This document shows positions 1-7,351 of a DNA stretch of 35,005 bases, piece by piece. The translations under genes were made by a program, and so were the position numbers. The notes under the pieces are model-generated. The model worked only from the letters and a program-made list of their open reading frames with translations, had not been told where the DNA came from and made no database searches. Each line of letters starts with the position of its first letter. Positions within the stretch are counted from its first letter, which is position 1. The DNA comes from Dehalococcoidia bacterium (GTDB lineage: Bacteria; Chloroflexota; Dehalococcoidia; SZUA-161; SpSt-899), in NCBI GenBank assembly GCA_023271215.1, contig JALPYG010000005.1, positions 1 through 35,005 on the forward strand, read 5' to 3'.

Positions 1-930
1 CCCCTCCCTGATAGTCCTCTGAAAGCTATCAACTCCTACGTAATAAAGGATCGAGGGCGATCTTTGATCATCGATACCGGAATGAATCGCCCTGAGTGCC
101 TGACTGCAATATCCTCAGGGTTCAAGGAAATCGACGTAGACCTAGAGAAGGCAGATTTTTTTGTCACCCATATACATGCCGATCACTCAGGTCTGATGTC
201 CGTCCTGGCTCGCGATACCTCGACGGTCTATTTCTCTCAGGTGGAGGCGGCTATTTTTGACCATGCCGGCTCCTGGTTGGAGGAACAGGCCAATTTTGCT
301 CGGATGCACGGTTTTCCCGAGGATGAGCTTCGGAGGGTGTTTAAGAGTCACCCTGGTTCCAGGTACATTTCAAAAGGGCATCTGGACTTACGTTTGGTGA
401 GAGATGGCGACATGATAGAGCTTGGGGATTACCTGTTTAGATGCATTGAAACACCGGGTCATACCAGAGCACACATGTGTCTTTACGAAGCCAACAAGAA
501 GATAATCGTATCCGGGGACCACATCCTTGGTGACATAACCCCCAACATCTCAGCATGGTCCGATGAAGAAAATCGCTTGAATCAATATCTGATAAGCCTG
601 GACAAGGTTCAGGATTTCGATGTTGAACTGGTATTGCCCGGACACAGAGGCACCTTCAAGAATTTCAGGGAGCGGATTCAACAACTGAAGTACCACCACC
701 AGGTGAGAGCCGATGAGGTTCTTTCCATTCTTCAGGAAGGTAGCAAGAATGCCGTTCAGGTGGCATCGGAAATGAGCTGGGACATGACCTACAAGAGCTG
801 GGGTTTATTCCCCAGCGTGCAGAAATGGTTCGCCACCGGGGAGGCGATCGCTCACTTGAGGTATCTTGAGGAAAAGGGGAAGGTAGCGAGGGAGGTCGAG
901 GGGAAGAAGATAGTATTCCTGTTGAGATGA
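1..930 (+). CDS. MBL-fold metallo-hydrolase, 5' end cut by window edge
   Basis: Zinc-dependent metallo-beta-lactamase-fold hydrolase; the substrate cannot be told from sequence. The reading frame is open to base 1 and the upstream codons read like the family's N-terminal strand (..KAINSYVIKDRGRSLIIDTG), so the TTG at 64 is probably internal and the gene starts outside the window. The HxHxDH metal motif is seen as HIHADHSG (about 168-191). Further ligands are the GH of ETPGHT, the D of SGDHIL and the H of LPGHRG. The C-terminal ~75 residues are helical with a winged-helix-like look (AIAHLRYLEEKGKVAREVEG), as in many MBL proteins of this length. The next gene follows after 26 bases on the same strand, so co-transcription is likely. 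The family is clear; the specific function is unknown. Confidence 0.9.
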   Translation, partial: PLPDSPLKAINSYVIKDRGRSLIIDTGMNRPECLTAISSGFKEIDVDLEKADFFVTHIHADHSGLMSVLARDTSTVYFSQVEAAIFDHAGSWLEEQANFARMHGFPEDELRRVFKSHPGSRYISKGHLDLRLVRDGDMIELGDYLFRCIETPGHTRAHMCLYEANKKIIVSGDHILGDITPNISAWSDEENRLNQYLISLDKVQDFDVELVLPGHRGTFKNFRERIQQLKYHHQVRADEVLSILQEGSKNAVQVASEMSWDMTYKSWGLFPSVQKWFATGEAIAHLRYLEEKGKVAREVEGKKIVFLLR

Positions 931-956
931 GTTGAGCTTGAAGTGAGGCGCCAGGT

Positions 957-1898
957 ATGGCAGTGTCTAATTTCCAAAGTCAATTGAGAAGCGGTTTTTT
1001 CGCCGGAGTCGGAAAAGGGTGGAGTAGTTTTCTCTGGATCTCCAAGATTATTATCCCGGTTTCTTTTCTGGTGACCATTCTTCGATGGGCTGGATGGTTA
1101 GAGTACCTGGATGTCCTCTTAGAGCCACTAATGAATCTGATCAACCTGCCTCCCGAAGCAGGTTTGCCAGTGGTCACCGGGATGCTACTGGGCACCTACT
1201 CGGTTATCGCTATCATAACCGTCATTCCCTTCACTATTGAGCAGATGACTTTGATTGCCATGTTCACCCTGATTTCTCATGCCCTTATCGTGGAAGGAAT
1301 CATCCAGCACAAATCTGGACTCAACATCATCAAGGCAAGCGTTATTCGCCTTACCGCGGCTATCGTGGCTGTGCTGGTTGTTTCGCAATTCCTTGGGGAC
1401 ACCAGCCAGAGCGTCGCGGTGCCAGTCGATCTTGCAGCTCACACTCCATTTACGGAGCTTTTATACGTCTGGGGCAGGGATACGGCAGGCTTGCTAGTAA
1501 AGGTTTTCGGGATCATTATGCTCGTAATGATTATACTGGAGTCCCTGAAATCTCTGGGCTGGATCGAATACTCGCTCAAGTTTTTCCGGCCTCTGATGAG
1601 GATTCTGGGGCTTTCTGACCGAACAGCAATGATGTGGGTAGCGGCCATCGTCTTTGGCTTGATGTACGGCGGGGCCATTATTGTCGAAGAGGCCAAAAAG
1701 GGGAGCCTGAGAAAGGAAGAACTGGAACGTCTTCATATCTCCATTGGCATCAATCACGCTATGATCGAAGACCCGGCGCTTTTTGCGGTACTGGGCTTGC
1801 CTGCTCTCTGGCTCTGGGGGCCGAGGTTTATCATGGCCATCATAGCGGTTCAGATCTATCGCGGTATAAGATCTATAACCGCCTCGGCTCAAAAATAA
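957..1898 (+). CDS. Nucleoside-recognition (Gate) domain membrane protein
   Basis: A 313-residue polytopic membrane protein resembling the Gate/nucleoside-recognition family (SpmA/SpmB- and FeoB-gate-like). Two related halves are visible, roughly residues 20-125 and 170-300, each with several hydrophobic segments. Each half has the family's LEPLMxLINLP / FRPLMRILGLS pattern followed by a glycine-rich helix (PVVTGMLLGTYSV; AAIVFGLMYGGAIIVEE). The ATG at 957 is preceded by GTGAGG about 8 bases upstream. The gene sits 26 bases after the MBL hydrolase and converges with the UbiB-like gene 25 bases downstream. Transport of a small metabolite is a family-level guess; the substrate is not known. Confidence 0.8.
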   Translation: MAVSNFQSQLRSGFFAGVGKGWSSFLWISKIIIPVSFLVTILRWAGWLEYLDVLLEPLMNLINLPPEAGLPVVTGMLLGTYSVIAIITVIPFTIEQMTLIAMFTLISHALIVEGIIQHKSGLNIIKASVIRLTAAIVAVLVVSQFLGDTSQSVAVPVDLAAHTPFTELLYVWGRDTAGLLVKVFGIIMLVMIILESLKSLGWIEYSLKFFRPLMRILGLSDRTAMMWVAAIVFGLMYGGAIIVEEAKKGSLRKEELERLHISIGINHAMIEDPALFAVLGLPALWLWGPRFIMAIIAVQIYRGIRSITASAQK

Positions 1899-1923
1899 TT
1901 TTGCTCTGTATCCAGAGGCAGGA

Positions 1924-3615
1924 TTACATCTTTCCGTGTCTGAGGATGGAGATGAGCAACCAAAATCCCATGATCCCCGCCCCGAGGAAGCCGACGATCC
2001 CGATCATCGGGACCCCGTTCCACTGTGGAGGGATCCCGGCAAGTACGATCAGGGCGGAGCTCATCAGCAGAGCAGCCAGGACGATGGCAAAGGCGATGCG
2101 ATTGCTGATCTGATTGTGCGTTTCTTGTATCGGTTCGAGACCCTTATGCTCAAACTCGATCCTTATTTTCCCCCCTTTGAGCTGCGTCAGGATCTCCCGC
2201 ACCTCGGAAGGAAGATCGCGCAGAAGGACACTGAGATCGATCGCCGACAGATAGAGATCCTTCGTCAGTTTGAGCGGGTTCATCCGCTCCTTCAGGAGCT
2301 TCTTGGCGAACGGTTTGGCATGCGTAACCATGTCGAAGTCCGGGTCCAGCATCCGCCCGGCCCCTTCGATGGTGATAAGCGCCTTCGTCAGTAGATAGAA
2401 GTGGGAGGGTACCTTCAACCGGTAGCTGATGATCAAGCTTATCAGTTGGCTCAGTATCAGGCCCACGTTCATACTCTTAAGCGATCGGTAAGAATACTGC
2501 TCCAACAGCGCCTGGATCTCATATTCGAGCTTGTCGGCATCCTTGAGATGCGGGGTTGCCGATAGCTGCAGTAGAGTCTTCGTGATCCGTGCGGCATCCT
2601 GGTTGACGACGCCGGTGAGGATACCACTCAAATACCCCCGATCCTTCATCGAGATTCCGCCCATCATCCCGTAGTCGAGAAAACAGACGACGTTTCCTGG
2701 TAGGGCCATGAGGTTCCCGGGGTGAGGGTCGGCGTGAAAGAATCCGTGTTCGAAGACCTGCTTGAGGACGAGATCCGCCCCCCGGCTGGCGAGCAACTTC
2801 GGATCGAGCCCCGCCGCCAGGAGCACCTCCACACTCGATGCTTTTACCCCGTCAATGAACTCCATGGTCAGAACTCTGCTCGTGCTGTAATCCCGATAGA
2901 CCGTGGGGACATAGATAGTTCGGTCGGTCTGGAAGTTCCCGCCGAAGCGCTCGATCGCCGCTGCCTCAATGTGGAAGTCAAGCTCTCTCTTGATCGACCT
3001 CTCGAACTCCGCCACGATGGCGACGGGATCAAAGAGATTTATCTCCTCGACGTACTTCTCCATCAGCGCCGCCAGATGAAACATGATCTCAATGTCGGTC
3101 TCGATGATCTGCTGGATCCCGGGGCGCTGCACTTTGACGGCGACCTCTTCCCCGTTCTTCAGGACGGCCCGGTGAACCTGGGCGATCGAGGCAGAGGCGA
3201 TAGGGCCGGTCGTATAATCTGAAAAGAGCTCGTCGACGGATTTGCCGAGTTGTCCTTCGACGAGCTCTTTCGCCTCCTCTTCCGGAAACGGGGGAACCGC
3301 ACTCTGGAGCTTCTTCAGCTCGACGATAAGCTCCTGCGGCACCAAATCCGGCCGGTTGCTCATGATCTGGCCGAACTTGATGAAGGTTGGGCCGAGCTCC
3401 TCCAACACCATTCTGATCCGCTCCCAGCGAGAAAGAGAGACGACATCTCGCTCTCGTTCCCCAGGAAGGAGCTTCCGCCCGAAATCGATGTATTTATCGA
3501 GGTTGCTTCTCGTTATGAGATCGTCGAAGCCGTACTTCACCAACACCGTGACGATCTCACGATAGCGGTTGATGTGGCGATAGGTCCGGCTCACCAGCCC
3601 GATCTTGCGAACCAT
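1924..3615 (-). CDS. ABC1/UbiB-family kinase-like protein
   Basis: AarF/UbiB/ADCK atypical kinase family of about 563 residues. Visible family marks are the KxGQ motif (FIKFGQIMSNRPDLVP), the VAVKVQRPG nucleotide-binding lysine segment, the catalytic-loop equivalent FFHADPHPGN and the metal-binding CFLDYG. Two hydrophobic helices close the C-terminus (IAFAIVLAALLMSSALIVLAG and a second ending WLLISILRHGKM), as in membrane-anchored UbiB proteins. A TTG start at 3633 is possible, but the ATG at 3615 has GGGGTGGA just upstream and gives the normal N-terminus MVRKIGLVSRTYRHINRY. It lies downstream of the phasin-like gene on the same strand (81 bases). Family members support quinone or lipid metabolism; no quinone genes are visible here, so the role is open. 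Confidence 0.92.
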   Translation of the reverse strand: MVRKIGLVSRTYRHINRYREIVTVLVKYGFDDLITRSNLDKYIDFGRKLLPGERERDVVSLSRWERIRMVLEELGPTFIKFGQIMSNRPDLVPQELIVELKKLQSAVPPFPEEEAKELVEGQLGKSVDELFSDYTTGPIASASIAQVHRAVLKNGEEVAVKVQRPGIQQIIETDIEIMFHLAALMEKYVEEINLFDPVAIVAEFERSIKRELDFHIEAAAIERFGGNFQTDRTIYVPTVYRDYSTSRVLTMEFIDGVKASSVEVLLAAGLDPKLLASRGADLVLKQVFEHGFFHADPHPGNLMALPGNVVCFLDYGMMGGISMKDRGYLSGILTGVVNQDAARITKTLLQLSATPHLKDADKLEYEIQALLEQYSYRSLKSMNVGLILSQLISLIISYRLKVPSHFYLLTKALITIEGAGRMLDPDFDMVTHAKPFAKKLLKERMNPLKLTKDLYLSAIDLSVLLRDLPSEVREILTQLKGGKIRIEFEHKGLEPIQETHNQISNRIAFAIVLAALLMSSALIVLAGIPPQWNGVPMIGIVGFLGAGIMGFWLLISILRHGKM

Positions 3616-3696
3616 GATCGATCCACCCCACAATCAAAGGAGACCAAGGGCGACGAATGCCTGTCTGCAGCCCCGTGCGCTAAGCCATTACACAGG

Positions 3697-3999
3697 TTAC
3701 TCCTCAACGCTTGTCTGGCCTTCCAGCTTCTCGATTCGTGCTTTCAGATCTTGCAACTCCTCTCGTGAAGGGATGTTCATCGTCTTCAGGGCCTTCTGCA
3801 TACTCTTTTCCACCTGATCTTGGAACTCCTTCCGTGCCTCCTCCGATTTTTCCAACAGCTCTTTGACCAGTTTTCTCCCCTCTTCCTCGCTGAGTTTGCT
3901 CTCCTCGGCGATCTTTTCAACCAACTCCTCGACCCTGTCCTTCGTCAGGGACGCGACCCCGATCCCGATCAATATCCCTTTTTTCATCAGATCCAGCAT
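3697..3999 (-). CDS. Phasin-like coiled-coil protein
   Basis: A 100-residue protein with a short hydrophobic N-terminal stretch (KKGILIGIGVASLT). The rest is one long charged, heptad-rich amphipathic helix (VEELVEKIAEESKLSEEEGRKL.. ..DLKARIEKLEGQ). This matches the phasin / PHA-granule-associated regulator type, which frequently lies next to ABC1/UbiB genes. The ATG has a strong ribosome binding site (AAAGGAGGG, 6-7 bases upstream) and a near-consensus promoter about 72 bases upstream. No PHA synthase is in the window, so a granule role is unproven; a membrane- or lipid-surface coiled coil is the safer description. It is transcribed toward the UbiB-like gene and is probably in one unit with it. 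Confidence 0.72.
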   Translation of the reverse strand: MLDLMKKGILIGIGVASLTKDRVEELVEKIAEESKLSEEEGRKLVKELLEKSEEARKEFQDQVEKSMQKALKTMNIPSREELQDLKARIEKLEGQTSVEE

Positions 4000-4070
4000 T
4001 GTACTCCCTCCTTTAGAAATTTATTCGAAGCCTCCGCATTGCATCGTGATTGCCACCGGTATGATGAGCT

Positions 4071-4100
4071 ATTATACCGCTAAATCCCCGAATTTGTCAA
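4071..4100 (-). promoter_or_regulatory. Near-consensus sigma70 promoter for the phasin/UbiB unit
   Basis: On the minus strand a perfect -35 box TTGACA (4100-4095) and a perfect -10 box TATAAT (4076-4071) are separated by 18 bases. Transcription would begin near 4064 and give a leader of about 65 bases before the ATG at 3999. Both hexamers match consensus, which is rare by chance, and the position upstream of a gene with a strong ribosome binding site supports it. Confidence 0.8.
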
Positions 4101-4169
4101 TGACTTTGAAACACAATCCTTCTACGCGGCTTGCGAAATCGTCTATCGTGTGCCATAATACTCTTGGAT

Positions 4170-5489
4170 ATGGCATTTATTTGCTTCGTCGGAACATACA
4201 AACCCATAATATGCGGCATAGCCGATTACACCAGCTTCATAACCCGTGCGAGTCCGGCCGGCAAGTGGAGCGTGCTGTCCTTTGACCTGGAGAAATACGG
4301 GGCATCGCTGAAGAGTCGAGAGTCGAGAGTCGAGAGTCGAGAGTCGGGGAGGGACGGGGGACTCCAGACTCCAGACTCCAGACTCCAGACTCCGGTTTGG
4401 TACGGCATACCAGGGCGCCACGATTTCTCAGCCGCGGTCGTTCTGCAAGGATTGAAAGAGCTTGGATTGAAAGATGAAGATACGGTCCTGTGGTTTCAAC
4501 ACGATGATCTGATCTGGGCCGATAGCCAAAAGTTCGTGACCATGCTCATGGATCTGGAGCTGCCCAAGGTCGTCACTTTTCACACTCTCCACTTCCAGAG
4601 CTCTGAAACCCCAACCGGCCTACGGAAATACCAGTACAACCTCCTACAATCCCTGCTGCCTCATGTCCAGGCTATCACGGTTTTCAGCCACGGGGTTTAT
4701 GATGCAGTTACCTCAGCATTCCCCGAACACCGCAACAGAGTATATGTGGTGAAGCACGGCATACATTCATACCCAGCGGTAAGCAAACTGAGCAGGAAAG
4801 AGGCCAAAGAGAGACTCAATGACTTCTTGCTCTCTGAAGCGGGACTTGACCAGGCAACGAGGGACGCCCTGCGTAAGCAGCGCACATTCCTCGATCCAGA
4901 CACCTCGGTGATAGGACAAACTGGGTTCCTGTGCCCTCTTAAACACTCGGAGTCGCTTTATCTTCTCAGAGATAAGCTGCAGCAGATCACTCCTCACAAG
5001 AGAATCGCCGCCGTACGTATTGGAATGACCAGAGAGGAATCCCAGAAGATCTATGCCGGCGAACTACGAAGGGAGCAGAACGGCAGAGACAGCTTTCTCC
5101 TGGAAACCTGGTTGCCTCAAGATACCCTTGCGCTGGCGCAGCGGGCTTTCGATGTCAACTTCTATTGGCCTACTGAATGCACTCAAAGCGGCATAATGGC
5201 ACACGCGCTGGGTGCCGGTGCAATGGTCGCTGGCCGCGATCTAGAGGGGGTCGGCGAGACCCTGAAAGAGGCCGGCGGGCTTGTGGACACAGATCTGAGG
5301 CGTTTGTTAGTGAAAATCAGGGAGATCATCATAAACCCGGCTCTCAGAGAAAGGATGGAGGGAGCGGTGCTGAAGTATGCCGCAGAGTTCTCCTGGAAGA
5401 ACCAGTCCCGCAGGCATTACGAATTGGCCGAACGCATTCTGCGCCCCAAGAGATGCCCTTCGGGCAAAATCCCAAATCCGAATATCTAA
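4170..5489 (+). CDS. GT-B-like glycosyltransferase with in-frame repeat insertion
   Basis: A protein of about 439 residues resembling GT4/GT-B glycosyltransferases. The N-terminal part has a Rossmann-like beginning (FICFVGTYKPIICGIADY) with a Gly-rich loop. A middle segment reads TFHTLHFQ and FSHGVYDAV, followed by VVKHGI. The C-terminal domain shows the family pattern (FYWPTECTQSGIMAHALGAGAMVAG..GVGETLKEAGGLV) followed by helices typical of these enzymes. The ATG at 4170 begins the conserved part; an ATG at 4131 would add 13 unlikely residues. Two oddities are visible. An 81-base block (4313-4393) encodes 27 low-complexity residues between EKYGASLK and VWYGIPGR. The last residues (PNPNI) and the stop codon lie in a dispersed heptad repeat. 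Acceptor and donor are unknown. Confidence 0.75.
   Translation: MAFICFVGTYKPIICGIADYTSFITRASPAGKWSVLSFDLEKYGASLKSRESRVESRESGRDGGLQTPDSRLQTPVWYGIPGRHDFSAAVVLQGLKELGLKDEDTVLWFQHDDLIWADSQKFVTMLMDLELPKVVTFHTLHFQSSETPTGLRKYQYNLLQSLLPHVQAITVFSHGVYDAVTSAFPEHRNRVYVVKHGIHSYPAVSKLSRKEAKERLNDFLLSEAGLDQATRDALRKQRTFLDPDTSVIGQTGFLCPLKHSESLYLLRDKLQQITPHKRIAAVRIGMTREESQKIYAGELRREQNGRDSFLLETWLPQDTLALAQRAFDVNFYWPTECTQSGIMAHALGAGAMVAGRDLEGVGETLKEAGGLVDTDLRRLLVKIREIIINPALRERMEGAVLKYAAEFSWKNQSRRHYELAERILRPKRCPSGKIPNPNI
4313..4393. repeat. Paired heptad arrays (GAGTCGA)5 and (GACTCCA)5, hairpin-forming, inside a gene
   Basis: Five tandem copies of GAGTCGA (4313-4347, the last ending GG) are followed by a 12-base G-rich spacer and five tandem copies of GACTCCA (4360-4393, the last one base short). 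The GAGTC and GACTC cores are complementary, so the arms can pair as repeated 5-bp blocks. The whole block is 81 bases, exactly 27 codons, so it keeps the host reading frame. Confidence 0.95.
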
Positions 5490-5501
5490 ACTCTAAACTA
5501 T
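5453..5501. repeat. Dispersed hairpin plus AAATCCG-type heptad array, copy 1
   Basis: A small hairpin GCCCTTCGGGC (5455-5465) is followed by heptads AAATCCC, AAATCCG, AATATCT, AAACTCT, AAACTAT (5467-5501). Bases 5453-5490 match 19439-19476 with a single mismatch, so this is a dispersed element. It supplies the stop codon of the glycosyltransferase-like gene. Confidence 0.9.
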
Positions 5502-5569
5502 ACCCAACGGCGAAGGTCGAGACCTGTTTTCGTGAGGCGAATTTGCCAATTCGGACCTTTGCTTTTTCC

Positions 5570-7351
5570 TCACCGGCGTCCAGCAACCGCCCCCTGAAGC
5601 AGATTCTGAATCTGTGCCGTCCGCCTGGAGAATATCCCCCTCAGAATGGAAGTCCGTCCGCCGAGATAACGAAATCGCTTGTATCTGGATTTAACCAGCT
5701 TGGCGGGGGGTTGCGTCTGAATCTGAAGCAGCTCTCGGAGAATGAGATTCCGCAGCATTCGGGCGGCCTCCGCCGGGTCAGTATGAGCCCCACCTTCCGG
5801 CTCTGGAACCACAATGTCGGCCACTCCAAGCTGCTTACAGTCGGCTGCCGTCAGCCTTAAGGCTGAGGCAAGTTCCTCTGCCCTTTCGACATCCCTGAAG
5901 AAGATGGAGGCCGCTCTCTCGGGTGAGATCACCGAAAGGAAGGCATTTTCCATGATGAGAACCCGATCAGCGATACCGAGTGCCAGTGCTCCCTCGCTCC
6001 CCCCCTGTCCGATGATTACCGAAATAACCGGTGTCGGGATATCGGAGAGAAGAGCCATCGTAGAGGCAATGGCATTCCCGATCCCCCTTTCCTCCGATTC
6101 CGCTCCCGGATAGGCGCCGGGGGTATCAACAAGATTTATCAGGGGCAAATCGAACTTGGCTGCCAGCCTCATGGCGCGCTGTGCCTTGCGAAAGCCCTCC
6201 GGTGCAGTGTGCCCTTCGTTGCGGTCGCGCTGTTGCCCGATGATCACCACGGCCTCTCCTCCAAGCTCAGCCAGCCCGCACACGATGGCTGGATCATCAC
6301 TGTAGGAGCGGTCGCCATGAATCTCAATGAAGTTTGAGGTGATCCGGGTAATGTAGTCCATCGAGGTGGGCCGCTGCGCATGACGGGCTAATTGAACAGC
6401 TTCCCAGGCCTGCTCCTGCGGACGAGTGGGGGCAAGATACGGGCGTACCTTTTTCTTCACGCCCAGCCGATACCGGGAACTGAGCAGATCCAGGGTGATG
6501 GAGATCAGATGGCGAAGCCGGGTCCGATCAACGATCTGGTCCACCAGCCCATGCTCCAGATGCGATTCTGCGGTATGCCCCATCTCTGTGGGTGAGGTCT
6601 CCTGCGTCTCTCCCGTAACGCGTAAGGGGGCAAATCCAATCATAGCCCTGGGCTCGGCGATAATGAGGTCGCCGAGATTGGCGAAGCTGGCATAAACCTC
6701 ACCTGTGGTGGGATGAGTTAAGACCGAGATATGTGGCAAGCGACGAGCTTGCAGCTTTCTTGCGGCGGCCACCGTCCTGGCCATCTGCATCAGGGAGAGA
6801 ACCCCCTCCTCAATTCTAGCGCCACCCGACGAAACCACGGTAACCACGGGGAGCTTCCTTCTTGCTGCTATCTCAAATGCCTTAGCTATTCGATCACCCA
6901 CCACTATACCCATGTTACCGCCAAGGAACCCAAAGTCAAGCACTGCCAGTACCACGGGATTGCCGCCGATGGTACAAGTGCCGGTAACTACTGCCTCGGA
7001 GAGCCCGGTCCTTTCCTGGGCCTCACGTATGCGCTGCTGGTAAGCGACATTACCCAAAAGGCGAGATGGTTCTGCGGCTGTCACCGTCTGATCAAGTCCA
7101 TGGAAGCTTCCCGGGTCAACCAGAAGGTATATCCGTTCCCATGCCGAAAGACTGTGATGGAAGCGGCACACCTGACAGACCCGATAGTGTTGATACAACT
7201 CAGAGCGAGAGAGATCGGTCCCGCACCAGAAACACTGTGCTTCCTCTTCCGGCACCTCCTTCGGGGGCTTCAGGAAGACAGTCTTGGGCCTCTTTCGGCG
7301 TAACCTCTCGCGTTCTGCCAGATAAGCGGTATAGGAGACAACTTCTTTCAT
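5570..7351 (-). CDS. accD-accA: Fused acetyl-CoA carboxylase carboxyltransferase, beta-alpha
   Basis: Both carboxyltransferase subunits of acetyl-CoA carboxylase are in one 593-residue chain; the complex moves the carboxyl group from carboxybiotin to acetyl-CoA, giving malonyl-CoA. The beta part (about 1-300) starts with the AccD zinc finger, Cys40/43 and Cys59/62, then a crotonase-like core with SSGGARIEEG. The alpha part (about 335-593) has EIHGDRSYSDDPAIV, LINLVDTPGAYPGAESEERG and IGQGGSEGALALG, as in AccA. No biotin carboxylase or BCCP gene is near. The ATG overlaps the ftsK stop by 4 bases (ATGA), implying translational coupling. Malonyl-CoA made here would feed FabD in the nearby fatty-acid cluster. 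Fusion of the two subunits is uncommon among bacteria, which usually split them. Confidence 0.95.
   Translation of the reverse strand: MKEVVSYTAYLAERERLRRKRPKTVFLKPPKEVPEEEAQCFWCGTDLSRSELYQHYRVCQVCRFHHSLSAWERIYLLVDPGSFHGLDQTVTAAEPSRLLGNVAYQQRIREAQERTGLSEAVVTGTCTIGGNPVVLAVLDFGFLGGNMGIVVGDRIAKAFEIAARRKLPVVTVVSSGGARIEEGVLSLMQMARTVAAARKLQARRLPHISVLTHPTTGEVYASFANLGDLIIAEPRAMIGFAPLRVTGETQETSPTEMGHTAESHLEHGLVDQIVDRTRLRHLISITLDLLSSRYRLGVKKKVRPYLAPTRPQEQAWEAVQLARHAQRPTSMDYITRITSNFIEIHGDRSYSDDPAIVCGLAELGGEAVVIIGQQRDRNEGHTAPEGFRKAQRAMRLAAKFDLPLINLVDTPGAYPGAESEERGIGNAIASTMALLSDIPTPVISVIIGQGGSEGALALGIADRVLIMENAFLSVISPERAASIFFRDVERAEELASALRLTAADCKQLGVADIVVPEPEGGAHTDPAEAARMLRNLILRELLQIQTQPPAKLVKSRYKRFRYLGGRTSILRGIFSRRTAQIQNLLQGAVAGRR

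Noticed and set aside
5177-5860. Plus-strand open frame of 227 codons across the glycosyltransferase end
   Set aside because: Out of frame with the glycosyltransferase-like gene and running antisense into accD-accA; no recognisable motif.
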